Below are positions 8,236-16,332 of a stretch of 37,704 nt of DNA, one piece after another. The position numbers and the translations under genes were made by a program. The notes beneath the pieces were generated by a model that saw only the letters and a program-made list of their open reading frames with translations, was not told the DNA's origin and searched no databases. Position 1 is the stretch's first letter, and each line of letters begins with the position of its first letter. The stretch is from an uncultured Deferribacteres bacterium (GTDB taxonomy: Bacteria; Zhuqueibacterota; JdFR-76; DREG01). The stretch lies in NCBI GenBank assembly GCA_913009825.1, contig CAJVYQ010000053.1, forward strand, positions 1-37,704. The letters run 5' to 3'.

Positions 8236-8303
8236 AAGGGCGGGATAGTCACCCGCCATAGCCATTAATTCATTTGTGTTGTGTATACCGCCCTTTCAGG
8301 GCT
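8228..8303. repeat. REP-like palindrome pair (AGCCCTGAAAGGGCGG)
   Basis: AGCCCTGAAAGGGCGG (8228-8243) and its reverse complement (8288-8303) flank about 44 bases. Each arm is itself nearly self-complementary (CCCTGAAAGGG). The same unit recurs at 14619, 14688 and, inverted, at 14730. Paired palindromes of this form resemble REP/BIME elements mobilised by RAYT transposases, but no such transposase is in the window. Confidence 0.65.
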
Positions 8304-8585
8304 TATTCGATAACAATCGATGAACAGAGGTTGTTGCGGAAAAATACGGTTACTTGTTTTATTCACAAGATGATAAATATCGAAAAATGGTATTAAGGAT
8401 ATTCAGGACTACTTTATTTTTCGAATCTTGACAAGTCGCGGGACTTGAGTTGATCAAAATTTAATTTGCATAAATGATTTATATTGGCGGAATTGGTACC
8501 TTTTTTAAAAGTAAAAAAACAATCTCATGTCATTAAATTACTTTATGATATCACTCAAGTTCCAATGAATATTATTTGGAAAAAT
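8304..8585. other. AT-rich region without an intact gene
   Basis: No supported gene. One stretch (about 8325-8430) reads as EVVAEKYGYLFYSQDDKYRK and then MVLRIFRTTLFFES before a stop. This could be the remnant of a lost coding sequence, but I do not recognise the family. The rest is low-complexity AT-rich sequence. Confidence 0.3.
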
Positions 8586-8710
8586 GTAACTACTCAGCTA
8601 TGTTTTATATTAGACTAAATCACACTTCGACTCCGCTCAGTAGGGCTTATATTCCTGGTCCAAGCAGAGTTTAAAAGTTCAACAAATAGATAGTATCGCT
8701 GAGTAGTTAC
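8586..8710. repeat. MITE-like element with 13-bp terminal inverted repeats
   Basis: GTAACTACTCAGC (8586-8598) and GCTGAGTAGTTAC (8698-8710) are perfect inverted repeats bounding 125 bp with no ORF. This is the layout of a miniature inverted-repeat element. It is a single copy within the window. Confidence 0.5.
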
Positions 8711-8800
8711 GGAAAAATATAATAAATTCTCAAACCATTTGTTTACAGAATGGTATTAATAAAGTTGGCATTCCCGACTTGATTATTTTACCTTTTCCTC

Positions 8801-9038
8801 AGTAATTTCCGGTTAGGTTTTTTGCAGCCCCGTAATTTACAAAGCTCGTCCCGCAGTCCCGCAGTAAACTACGGGACTAAAAATAGGAAGCGCCATAAAT
8901 AGCGCTCACAACGCAGGACGCTTCAGCGTCCTTTCCATTCTTAGTCCCGAAGTTTTTCTTCGGGGCGGAATAGCAAACACCGTTTTTGTTCTCTTTTTTG
9001 ACTATGCTGCCAATTGCAAAAACCTAACCGGAAATTAC
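8801..9038. repeat. palindromic element with AACCTAACCGGAAATTACT ends
   Basis: AGTAATTTCCGGTTAGGTTTT (from 8801) is repeated inverted as AAAACCTAACCGGAAATTACT (ending 9038). The interior holds further inverted segments (CGTAATTTAC, CAGTAAACTACGGG, GACGCTTCAGCGTCC). One end of the family recurs at about 14866-14886. It ends 28 bases before the GH31 start codon, so it could supply or disturb that gene's upstream region. The antisense frame at 8941-9498 runs through it and is not a gene. Confidence 0.55.
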
Positions 9039-9066
9039 TGACTTTTCCTGAGGTTTTCCGAAAAAT

Positions 9067-10845
9067 ATGAAGCGAAAAACCAAAACTTTCCTGTCTATCA
9101 AAATAGTTACAATATTTCTGCTTGTTATTCTTATTCTCTTCTGTTTTTATCTCGTTTTCCCTTTCTGGGGTATGCCGTTTAATGCACAACGACACGGGAA
9201 TGTGCCGGTCACGCCGCCCTGGGCTTTGGAATGCTGGCTGTGGGAAGATGATGAAAACACGGCGGCGCGTGTGGATGAACTGCTCGCCGGTTATGCGGAA
9301 CACGATATTCCCGTACGAACCGTTATACTGGACAGTCCCTGGAGTACCCGCTACAATGATTTTATCGTGGATGAAAACCGCTATCCCGCCCCGGAAGCAT
9401 GGTTCGGAAAATTGCAAAAAAACGGCTACCGGGTTGTCTTGTGGATGACCTGTATGGTGAATAGCAAAAACAAAGATACGCAGATTAAAAATTCGCAAAC
9501 CTGGTATGAGGCGGCACGATATAACGGCTATTTAGCGGCCGAGGGTTATCAAATAGGATGGTGGAAAGGTGAAGGCGGTTTCATCGATTACACCAACCCG
9601 GCCGCGATGAAATGGTGGCGCGGTTTGCAGCAGAAGGTTTTTGAGTACGGTATCGACGGCTGGAAATTAGACGGTACGGCTTCTTTTTTCACGAGTAAAT
9701 TGGGCCCGCTGCCCATTTTTTATCAGCGAACCAACGCCGGCTGGATGACGACACGCGGCTATCTGGATCACTATTACCGGGATGAATATGTTTATGGCCG
9801 GCAGCAGAATCCGGAGTTTGTCACTCTGTCGCGGGCTATCGACCGCTGGTACATTCATCCGGAGGGCTACGCGCCATTGGATGCCGCGCCGGTGACCTGG
9901 GTAGGCGATCAGAAACATACCTGGAAATCTGGTGATCGGGATGCCGCCGGTGATGATGATCTGGTGCGGGAGGGTGCCGAAGGGATTGAGCAGGCGCTGC
10001 AGAATATTCTTCGCAGCGCAAAAATCGGCTATTGCGTCATCGGCTCCGATGTGGCCGGTTTCAGCGGTGCGAAAATTCCGCCCCGGCTCTACATCCGCTG
10101 GGCGCAGTTTTCCACATTTTGCGGTCTGTTTCTTAACGGCGGCCATGGCGAGCGTGCGTTGTGGCGGCGCAGCCGGCAGGAATTGGAAATTATCCGTAAA
10201 TTTTCCTGGCTGCACACCGAGTTAATCCCGTACATGTACAGTCATGTGGTGATGTGCCATCGGGGCGGAAAGCCGTTGCAGCGTTCCGTCAGGGGGAAAT
10301 ATCACTACCTGTTTGGCGATGATTTCTTAGTCGCACCCATTTACCGGGACACGCCGACCAATACGGTTACGCTGCCCAAAGGCAACTGGCGCTATCTGTT
10401 TGATGATCATGAATTGCTGCCGGGGGGACAAACCATAACGCGGGATTTTCCCCTGGATGAATATCCTGTTTATGTTCGGGATGGGGCCATAATTCCCCTG
10501 CACGTGACAAGAAGCTACACAGGTTTTGGCGATGAAAATTCAGCCGGATACCTTACACTGCTGATCTATCCCGCCGGTCGCAATCATTTTGTAGTACATC
10601 ATCCGGACGGCGGCGGGGAAACAAAAGTGACTGTGGAGCAGAAAGAGAATACACTGCTTGTTCGTCTGAACGGTGTGAAAAAACCGCATATTCTACGTAT
10701 TTATTCTGAAATGCAGCCCAAAGAAGTCAGACTGGACGGCGCAATTTTACCGCAGCAGGAAAAATGGCAATACAATACCGGAGATAAAAAATTGCTGATC
10801 AGAACCGATGAATATGATGAAGGCGAGTATTCGATTTTATTTTGA
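9067..10845 (+). CDS. glycoside hydrolase family 31 protein, membrane-anchored
   Basis: A 592-aa retaining alpha-glycosidase of GH31. A hydrophobic segment at residues 12-32 is either an uncleaved anchor or a signal peptide. The TIM barrel carries YGIDGWKLDG with the predicted nucleophile D202, and TWVGDQKHTW with the predicted acid/base D281. These match the two GH31 signature Asp residues. The C-terminal beta-sandwich region includes FLVAPIY, LPKGNWRYLFD and YPVYVRDGAIIPL, typical GH31 post-barrel motifs. GH31 enzymes cleave alpha-glucosides, alpha-xylosides, alpha-galactosides or sulfoquinovosides; the specificity is not evident. It has no full N-terminal GH31 sandwich, so it is shorter than alpha-glucosidases. 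It likely acts in the periplasm on glycan side chains. Confidence 0.85.
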   Translation: MKRKTKTFLSIKIVTIFLLVILILFCFYLVFPFWGMPFNAQRHGNVPVTPPWALECWLWEDDENTAARVDELLAGYAEHDIPVRTVILDSPWSTRYNDFIVDENRYPAPEAWFGKLQKNGYRVVLWMTCMVNSKNKDTQIKNSQTWYEAARYNGYLAAEGYQIGWWKGEGGFIDYTNPAAMKWWRGLQQKVFEYGIDGWKLDGTASFFTSKLGPLPIFYQRTNAGWMTTRGYLDHYYRDEYVYGRQQNPEFVTLSRAIDRWYIHPEGYAPLDAAPVTWVGDQKHTWKSGDRDAAGDDDLVREGAEGIEQALQNILRSAKIGYCVIGSDVAGFSGAKIPPRLYIRWAQFSTFCGLFLNGGHGERALWRRSRQELEIIRKFSWLHTELIPYMYSHVVMCHRGGKPLQRSVRGKYHYLFGDDFLVAPIYRDTPTNTVTLPKGNWRYLFDDHELLPGGQTITRDFPLDEYPVYVRDGAIIPLHVTRSYTGFGDENSAGYLTLLIYPAGRNHFVVHHPDGGGETKVTVEQKENTLLVRLNGVKKPHILRIYSEMQPKEVRLDGAILPQQEKWQYNTGDKKLLIRTDEYDEGEYSILF

Positions 10846-10877
10846 ATGGTTCGAAATTAAACCTGTTTAACAATGGA

Positions 10878-11645
10878 ATGATGATGTCAATTTATCTGAC
10901 CAATTTATTTTCAATAATGATTCTTCTGATTTCCTCTGTGTTGGCAAATGCTCAGGATAGTATTCCCACCCATTCCGATTCATTGAAAGCTATCTCAGTG
11001 AAAAACAGAAATATATTAACCATAGAACTTGGTCGTTCCGATTATTTCACATACGATAGTTCGCCATATAAAAATGTTATCGTGAAATATAAGAAAAAAT
11101 TGCATAATAATCGTGATATTAATTTTTTTATAAATTATGCGAAGGAAAAAGATGTATATTTTCCATATTACGATTTAATAATTAAGAATCCGGGAGGAAT
11201 GTTTATATTAACCGGACTCTACCTGTCTTCGCATCGAAAGTATTTTGCATTTAATTTTGGTCTTATATCCTGCATCGTAAGGGATCCTGATCCTTTTGAG
11301 GGAAGTTATTATTTTGTCCCAATACCGACCGATGGATTTTCAGTTGGTTTTATCAATAAGCTATATGTTGCTTTTGACTCCATAGACAAAGAACTTTTTA
11401 AAATACCTGTAGTGTATTCAATGACCGCATTGTTCAAAATATCTGCAATATCAATTCATTATTGCCTTGATCATCCGAATATGCAATTTTATGCAGGTAT
11501 TTCAAACAATGGAACAGATGAGTATTAGTATAAATTTGGCATGCGAATACAATTGAAAAAAAGGTATTTTTTGGGATGTCATTATTTTTTTGAAAGTTTA
11601 CATCGAGGCGCTGGTTTCCGGATCGCATTGGGTTATGGTTTTTAA
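10878..11645 (+). pseudogene. exported barrel-like protein interrupted by an in-frame TAG
   Basis: I do not recognise this family. The start MMMSIYLTNLFSIMILLISS with a cleavage site at ANA-QD is a Sec signal peptide. I prefer ATG 10878 over the TTG at 10842 because it places the signal at the N-terminus. The frame hits TAG at 11526-11528, giving a 216-aa product. It then continues without a break for 38 codons, including FGMRIQLKKRYFLG and RGAGFRIALGYGF, to TAA at 11643-11645. A C-terminal Phe after alternating residues is typical of outer-membrane beta-barrels, so the TAG probably truncates a barrel. It is AT-rich compared with GH31 and begins right behind it. Read-through or sequencing error is the alternative. 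Confidence 0.55.
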
Positions 11646-11716
11646 CTATTCGGGTAGTTTAATCGGTTATGACTATATTGTTTGTGTCATTCGCGGAATG
11701 AATGGGATAAAAAATC

Positions 11717-12145
11717 GTGCAAATTGCTGAAGTAAAAAAATATTCATCCGAACTGAAAGAAGCGATGGATCGATTGATCCCGCAGCTTTCATCCGCTCAC
11801 ATTCCCCCGACAAAAGAGCAGCTCGTGCGGATAATTGAATCGTCCGCTACTATTTTGCTGACTGCTCATAATGAGACTGGGATCATCGGCTTTTTATCTC
11901 TCATTCTATATCGTGTGCCCACCGGGCTGAAAGCATGGATTGAAGATGTAGTGGTGGATCGTTCGGAGAGAGGGAGAGGAACCGGCGAAGCTTTGATTCG
12001 TCATGTCGTTGAATTGGCGCAAAAAAAAGGGGCAAAATGGGTTGATCTCACTTTACGACCATCCCGTGAAACCGCGAACCGGCTCTATCAAAAAATCGGT
12101 TTTCGGCAAAGAGAAACCAATGTGTATCGCTGCGATTTAAAGTGA
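11717..12145 (+). CDS. GNAT-family N-acetyltransferase
   Basis: A 142-aa GNAT protein that would transfer an acetyl group from acetyl-CoA to an amine. Motif A is intact: IEDVVVDRSERGRGTGEALI, with the R-G-x-G-x-G/A pyrophosphate loop near residues 84-92. It is followed by the motif B helix TANRLYQKIGFRQRETNVYR. The size matches single-domain GNATs. The start is GTG with only a weak ribosome site. It stands alone between AT-rich stretches and the converging toxin-antitoxin pair. Substrate unknown; the shape resembles general amine/aminoglycoside-type acetyltransferases. Confidence 0.85.
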   Translation: MQIAEVKKYSSELKEAMDRLIPQLSSAHIPPTKEQLVRIIESSATILLTAHNETGIIGFLSLILYRVPTGLKAWIEDVVVDRSERGRGTGEALIRHVVELAQKKGAKWVDLTLRPSRETANRLYQKIGFRQRETNVYRCDLK

Positions 12146-12215
12146 AATGTGTAGTGATTGAATGTGGTGAATTTTCCTTGCTACCAAGGCACCAAGACAC
12201 GAAGTTTTAGAAACA

Positions 12216-12572
12216 TTACAACGATAGATCAAAAACGATTCTTAATGCCTGGTCGATTTGATTTAGACTTTCTTCAGACAACTTGCCAAGAATTTTTTCC
12301 AAACGAAAGCGGTGATCAATTGGGCGGGTCTGAAGACAATCTGCAATTGACTTTTTTGTGAGACCGTTAGCAGCGGTAGGATGAATTTCAACATTAGTCT
12401 TAATTCTAACTTTTTTCTCGTTCCAACCTGTAATTGGCACGACCTGAATTACCGGAACTCTTTCATTGTATACGTCGTTTGTCACTACTACACAGGGACG
12501 AATTTTACCGGTTTCAGATCCTTTCGTTGGCTCCAAATTAACATTTATTATCATACCTCTTTCAAGTTTCAT
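12216..12572 (-). CDS. MazF/PemK-type endoribonuclease toxin
   Basis: A 118-aa toxin of the MazF/PemK fold, an mRNA- or rRNA-cleaving endoribonuclease. The signature is clear: RGMIINVNLEPTKGSETGKI followed by RPCVVVTND, with VIQVVPIT, TKKSIADCLQTRPID and a C-terminal helix. I place the start at the ATG at 12572, which overlaps the antitoxin stop by one base (TAATG) and implies coupled translation. The TTG at 12584 would add four residues. The cut-site specificity cannot be read from the sequence. Nothing suggests inactivation. Confidence 0.9.
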   Translation of the reverse strand: MKLERGMIINVNLEPTKGSETGKIRPCVVVTNDVYNERVPVIQVVPITGWNEKKVRIKTNVEIHPTAANGLTKKSIADCLQTRPIDHRFRLEKILGKLSEESLNQIDQALRIVFDLSL

Positions 12573-12829
12573 TATTCCGGCCAATCCGATATTGCAGAAT
12601 CGGTAATTTTTTGGAGATCATCATCTTTTTGATATATTTCGGCATATAGCTCGGCAGATTCTTTCAAACTTTGATATTCGAGTTTTTTCCTTAATTCTTC
12701 AAGAGCTGCCCTTACCATGGAACTTTTATCTTTAAAACCAAAGCGAGAATATTGTTTTATAAACTCAATTTGAGATTCTGCTACGCTAAATTTTGCTTGT
12801 TGCATCTTAAGGCCTATAAAGTGGTTCAT
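12572..12829 (-). CDS. ribbon-helix-helix antitoxin of the MazF pair
   Basis: An 85-aa antitoxin upstream of and overlapping the MazF gene. The N-terminal part (AKFSVAESQIEFIKQYSRFG, then FKDKSSMVRAALEEL) has the strand plus two-helix layout of CopG/MetJ-type DNA-binding domains. The acidic C-terminus (YQKDDDLQKITDSAISDWPE) is the likely toxin-binding tail. A second Met (residue 9, MQQAKF) is a plausible alternative start and would put the RHH strand at the very N-terminus. It probably represses its own operon. Confidence 0.8.
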   Translation of the reverse strand: MNHFIGLKMQQAKFSVAESQIEFIKQYSRFGFKDKSSMVRAALEELRKKLEYQSLKESAELYAEIYQKDDDLQKITDSAISDWPE

Positions 12830-12892
12830 TAAATGGTACCTGTTTACGACCTTAATATAGGGCGTTTATTCAATAAAATCAATTTTATTTTT

Positions 12893-13044
12893 ACCTGAAT
12901 TGAGCGATTCTCATGTCATTCCGTAGGAATCTTGTTGGTTTAGTGCACAGAACTAACAAGATTCTTTCCCGCCTGCGGTCGGGCAGGCAGAATGACAAAA
13001 CTCTTTGGGTGGTTGTTTCAAACTAAGAATCGCTCAATTTAGGT
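12893..13044. repeat. MITE-like element, family 1 (ACCTAAATTGAGCGATTCT ends)
   Basis: Left end ACCTGAATTGAGCGATTCT (12893-12911) and right end AGAATCGCTCAATTTAGGT (13026-13044) are 19-bp inverted repeats with one difference. The interior has a second palindrome (TGTCATTCC, CTTGTTGGTTTAGTG) and TCTTTGGGTGGTTGT, shared with the partial copy near 25805. There is no ORF. Other copies lie at 34133-34237 and 14431-14546, with right ends at 19722-19740 and 25801-25845. Confidence 0.75.
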
Positions 13045-13100
13045 TTTAGTTTTGTGCAAATTAATTACGGGTTATTGTCAATACTGAAGTTTCAAATTTC

Positions 13101-13199
13101 AAGTGACTAAAGTGATCTAAAGTTTACAAAAACAAGCCAATGAGTCATGCGAACAGAACTTTTGCTCTTACGTTTTGTTTATTTTAACTTTAGTCACTT
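13101..13199. repeat. inverted repeat AAGTGACTAAAGT
   Basis: AAGTGACTAAAGT (13101-13113) and ACTTTAGTCACTT (13187-13199) are perfect inverted repeats, with further partial pairing outside them (CTTTAG, CAAACTTTAG). This non-coding 99-bp unit fills the space before the ROK gene and looks like another short palindromic element. Confidence 0.45.
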
Positions 13200-13274
13200 C
13201 AAACTTTAGTTCACCCTAAACTTTTGTGTCAATAAATACATTCAAATAATCAGTCAGAACTCAGGAGCAAAAAA

Positions 13275-14192
13275 TTGAGCATCATTGGCATTGACATCGG
13301 CGGCACAAAATGCGCTGTAATTAGGGCGGATAATGACGGCAGCCCGCAGGAAATTCATCGTTTTGCCACCACCAATTTGGACGAAACGCTGGAGGCGATA
13401 TTTTCAGGAATCAGTGAGCTGCGTCCTGGCGGATCGCCCGTCTTCGGCATCTCCTGCGGCGGGCCGCTGGACAGCAAAACCGGAATGATTCAGTCACCGC
13501 CCAATCTGCCCGGGTGGGATAATATCCCGATTGTTAAAATGATGACGGATCGTTTTGGCGGCCGCGCTTATCTGATGAATGACGCCAACGCCGGCGCGCT
13601 GGCGGAATGGCGTTTCGGCGCCGCGCAGGGTTTCAAAAACATCCTGTTTTTTACCCACGGTACCGGCATGGGAGGAGGACTTATTTTAGATGGCCGTCTT
13701 TACGAAGGCACAACAGGCGATGCCGGGGAAGTCGGTCATATCCGTTTGGATAAAGACGGGCCGGTTGGTTACGGAAAAGCCGGTTCGTTTGAGGGATTTT
13801 GCAGCGGCGGCGGCATCGCAAAACTTGCCGGGTCGGCAGGATTTCACCCGGCCGATAGCGGTTCGAAAGAAAATGTAACAGCCCGGGATGTGGCTTTGGC
13901 CGCCGAAAAAGGGGATGAGGAGGCACTGGCAATTCTGTCGCTGAGCGGCAGATATTTAGGGCAGGGGCTGGCCATTTTAATCGATATCTTAAATCCGGAA
14001 ATTATTGTGCTGGGCAGCATCTATTCCCGCGCCGGTAAATTTCTTGAGCCGGCCATGAGAAAAGCGCTGGCAGAGGAGGCGCGGTCACGGTCATTACAGG
14101 CATGCAAAATTGTGCCGGCAAAACTTGGCGAAGACATCGGTAATTATGCGGCCGTATCCATTGCACTGTACAAAGAGGGTAAGTTGGGATGA
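13275..14192 (+). CDS. ROK-family sugar kinase
   Basis: A 305-aa ROK protein without an N-terminal HTH, so a kinase rather than a repressor. It starts IGIDIGGTKCAVI (phosphate-1 loop), then LMNDANAGALAEW with the conserved catalytic-base Asp, THGTGMGGGLILDG and GDAGEVGHI. The usual Zn-binding CxCGxxGCxE cluster is altered: after GHI the sequence is GKAGSFEGFCSGGG with one Cys. ROK kinases phosphorylate glucose, fructose, GlcNAc or ManNAc; the one used here is unknown. The start is TTG, with AGGAG about 8 bases upstream. It overlaps the truncated phosphodiesterase frame by 4 bases (ATGA). Confidence 0.85.
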   Translation: MSIIGIDIGGTKCAVIRADNDGSPQEIHRFATTNLDETLEAIFSGISELRPGGSPVFGISCGGPLDSKTGMIQSPPNLPGWDNIPIVKMMTDRFGGRAYLMNDANAGALAEWRFGAAQGFKNILFFTHGTGMGGGLILDGRLYEGTTGDAGEVGHIRLDKDGPVGYGKAGSFEGFCSGGGIAKLAGSAGFHPADSGSKENVTARDVALAAEKGDEEALAILSLSGRYLGQGLAILIDILNPEIIVLGSIYSRAGKFLEPAMRKALAEEARSRSLQACKIVPAKLGEDIGNYAAVSIALYKEGKLG

Positions 14193-14430
14193 AACGGCGA
14201 AGTAAAAATATGAGAAAAAACAAGTCCCTGTTTTTTGTTGCCGGGTATCTTTTTTTAAGTTTGGTATTTTGCAGCAAAACGGAAATCAAATTGCCGGAAA
14301 GAGGCATCTGTGCTCATCGCGGCGCGAATAGTACCTATCCGGAAAACAGTATTGCGGCGTTTCAGGAAGCGATTCGTTTGGGCGCGCAAATGATCGAATT
14401 TGATGTTTGCTGACCAAAGATAAAACATAC
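14189..14430 (+). pseudogene. glycerophosphodiester phosphodiesterase, N-terminal remnant
   Basis: A lipoprotein-type signal (FLSLVFCSKTE) is followed by ICAHRGANSTYPENSIAAFQ and GAQMIEFDV, the GDPD N-terminal motif with catalytic His-Arg and the Glu/Asp metal ligands. The frame stops at TGA 14411-14413. In a shifted frame the family sequence continues as LTKDKTY up to about 14430. That indicates a one- or two-base deletion near 14408. Right after TKDKTY, at 14431, a family-1 palindromic element begins, and the remaining roughly 200 residues of the enzyme are absent. The gene overlaps the ROK stop and was presumably co-transcribed with it. Confidence 0.7.
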
Positions 14431-14546
14431 ACCTAAATTGAGCTATTGTAGGGCGATTCGCTGAATCGCCAGCGGGATTACCATTAAAATAAAAACCTTT
14501 ATGGCTTCGGCAATAAGCACAAAAACAAGAAAATTGTTCAATTTAG
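14431..14546. repeat. MITE-like element, family 1, at the break in the GDPD gene
   Basis: The left end is ACCTAAATTGAGC (14431-14443) and the right end is TTGTTCAATTTAGG (about 14534-14547), matching the family ends at 12893 and 34133. An inner hairpin, GGCGATTCGCTGAATCGCC, lies just inside the left end. It sits exactly where recognisable phosphodiesterase coding sequence ends. Confidence 0.6.
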
Positions 14547-14618
14547 GATACAACAAAAAAAATAAAACCAACCGCGTGAAATACTGTCTTTGTCCAATTC
14601 AATTATGGTTCTTAAATC

Positions 14619-14810
14619 AGCCCTGAAAGGGCGGCATATAAAAGCTCAGGGCAACGCCCTGAGTAAAAAGAAAACAGCATTTTCACAAGCCCTGAAAGGG
14701 CGGCATACACAATCCAAAAGGACTATTTCGCCCTTTCAGGGCTTATATTTCTCATTTATTCTACTCAGGACGTTGCCCTGAGCTATTATATGTCACCCCG
14801 TTGGGGTGAT
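14619..14810. repeat. cluster of REP-like palindromes
   Basis: AGCCCTGAAAGGGCGG occurs at 14619 and 14688, and its complement GCCCTTTCAGGGCT at 14730. Between and after them lie CTCAGGGCAACGCCCTGAG (14645-14663), CTCAGGACGTTGCCCTGAG (14764-14782) and GTCACCCCGTTGGGGTGAT (14792-14810). These are separate, strongly self-complementary units packed into 190 bp. An open frame across them (14590-14781) is not a gene. Confidence 0.7.
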
Positions 14811-14865
14811 TTAAAATGTTTTGATTTAGATTTTATGGGTGCGAATCTTGAATTTTAAAGTGGCA

Positions 14866-14886
14866 AAAACCTAACCGGAAATTACT
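14866..14886. repeat. single end of the AACCTAACCGGAAATTACT family
   Basis: CAAAAACCTAACCGGAAATTACT around 14864-14886 is identical to the right end of the element at 8801-9038. No matching left arm lies within reach, so this is a solo end or a remnant. The rest of 14811-15012 holds a second GATTCGCTGAATCG palindrome and no gene. Confidence 0.5.
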
Positions 14887-15012
14887 AATTGCGATTCGCT
14901 GAATCGACTTGCAGTAATATTTTGGATTTTACAATGCATCGAAACGGCTCAACAATCTGTTAGGGCTGAACTGACTACTAAAGCAAGATAAGGCAATTAA
15001 GGTGAATTGCAG

Positions 15013-16131
15013 ATGAAAAATTTGCTTTGTTTTATTTTTCTATTTGTATTAATTATAAATTGTAATACATCGGACACACCCAATCTTCAAGTATTCATTG
15101 ACGAAGATTATAACGCTTTATTCACGAGAACAAATGGATGGACAGGAGGAGATGTAGCTCATTCAATACCGTTATCGGATTCTTCAACTCTTTGGATTTT
15201 CGGTGATAGTTGGATTGGGCCTGTTAAAGATAGACGGCATTATAATTCAACTATGATAAGTAACGTAATCGCTATTCAACATAGTAAAGATACATATTCA
15301 GATAATCTAACATTTTATTATAAAGAGATAGATGGAAAACCGGCTCCATTTATTAGCCCTTCTGATGGCAATGGAGTATTTTGGTTTACCGATGGTGGCA
15401 TAAAAACAAGTAAAGGATTATTCCTTTTTGCTTCCCAGGTGATCAAAAAGGAAGACGATGAAAGCATTTTTGGTTTTGAGACCATTGGGAAATTTATTGT
15501 TCATGTTAAATATCCATTTGATGAACCCAATAATTGGAAGTGGAACATAAAGAAAATGCCGTATCTTTACAAATCATCCGAAGGATATGAACTATCTTTT
15601 GGCAGTCCACAATTTATAAGCAATGGCTATATTTATATTTACGGATATGAAATGAATATAGAGAATTTTGAGCGATTTATGATTTTAGCGAGAGTTGCGG
15701 AAGATAAAATTATCGATTTTGATACCTGGGAGTTTTTTTATGATAGGAAATGGCATAAAGAATCGACTAAAGTTACAAGACTCTGTAATCATTTTGGAGC
15801 GGAATACTCTGTTTCATATCAACCTTCCTTAAAAAAATATGTAACAATTTATACTGAGAATGGCATGTCGGATAATATAATGTTAAGAACAGCAGCCAAA
15901 CCGGAAGGTCCCTGGAGCGAACCGTTAATTGTCTATAGAGCACCTGAAGTAAAATGGGATAAAGAATACTTTTGTTATGCAGCAAAAGGTCACCCTGAAC
16001 TGTCAAATGGTTCTAACGACTTGCTTGTCAGTTATATTTGTAATTCTTTTAATTTTTCTAAAATGGTGGAGGATACAAGGATATACAGACCAAAATTTAT
16101 AAGAATAAGATTTGCAGACAATAATTATTAA
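15013..16131 (+). CDS. DUF4185/DUF5005-like propeller lipoprotein
   Basis: A 372-aa predicted lipoprotein: the signal peptide ends in the lipobox LIINC at the N-terminus. The core begins TRTNGWTGGDVAHSIPLSDS and WIFGDSWIG, then NSTMISNVIAIQ. This resembles the first blade of DUF4185/DUF5005 five-bladed propellers, which are related in shape to GH43/GH32 enzymes. Later blades include GVFWFTDGGI and YEMNIENFERFMILARV. No proven activity is known to me; a glycan-binding or hydrolytic role fits the neighbours. I chose ATG 15013 over TTG 15007 because AAGGTG lies 8 bases ahead of it. It is markedly more AT-rich than the rhamnosidase that follows. Confidence 0.65.
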   Translation: MKNLLCFIFLFVLIINCNTSDTPNLQVFIDEDYNALFTRTNGWTGGDVAHSIPLSDSSTLWIFGDSWIGPVKDRRHYNSTMISNVIAIQHSKDTYSDNLTFYYKEIDGKPAPFISPSDGNGVFWFTDGGIKTSKGLFLFASQVIKKEDDESIFGFETIGKFIVHVKYPFDEPNNWKWNIKKMPYLYKSSEGYELSFGSPQFISNGYIYIYGYEMNIENFERFMILARVAEDKIIDFDTWEFFYDRKWHKESTKVTRLCNHFGAEYSVSYQPSLKKYVTIYTENGMSDNIMLRTAAKPEGPWSEPLIVYRAPEVKWDKEYFCYAAKGHPELSNGSNDLLVSYICNSFNFSKMVEDTRIYRPKFIRIRFADNNY

Positions 16132-16288
16132 ATTTTTGCCCCAACCTCTTTTTATAAAGGAGAGGAAATTCTTCTCCTTTGTAAGAGCCTGTCCCCGGCT
16201 TGCCGAAGGAAGGAGTTAGTGTAGGTTCAATGCCGCCATATTTTCCCGAACCGTTTGCATTTTTAACATTTTGATGGATTCATATAAT

Positions 16289-16296
16289 AAACGCTT
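16289..16296. promoter_or_regulatory. LacI-type half-palindromic operator candidate before GH78
   Basis: AAACGCTT fits the AANCGNTT core used by many LacI-family regulators. It lies 37 bases upstream of the GH78 start. A similar core (AAACGATT, 21928-21935) is upstream of the LacI gene itself. The 8-bp match is short, so chance is possible. Confidence 0.25.
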
Positions 16297-16332
16297 GAAC
16301 AATTACCGGAAATCTTAAAATTGGAGGAAGTT

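Noticed and set aside
9122-9448. Second frame over the start of GH31, and the minus-strand frame 8941-9498
   Set aside because: GH31 is certain from its catalytic motifs. The other frames have no support and extend into a palindromic element.
13275-14192. Calling the ROK protein NanK or glucokinase
   Set aside because: ROK substrate cannot be told from these motifs, and the usual zinc cluster is altered.
14590-14781. 63-codon open frame
   Set aside because: It consists of REP-like palindromes read through and has no ribosome site.
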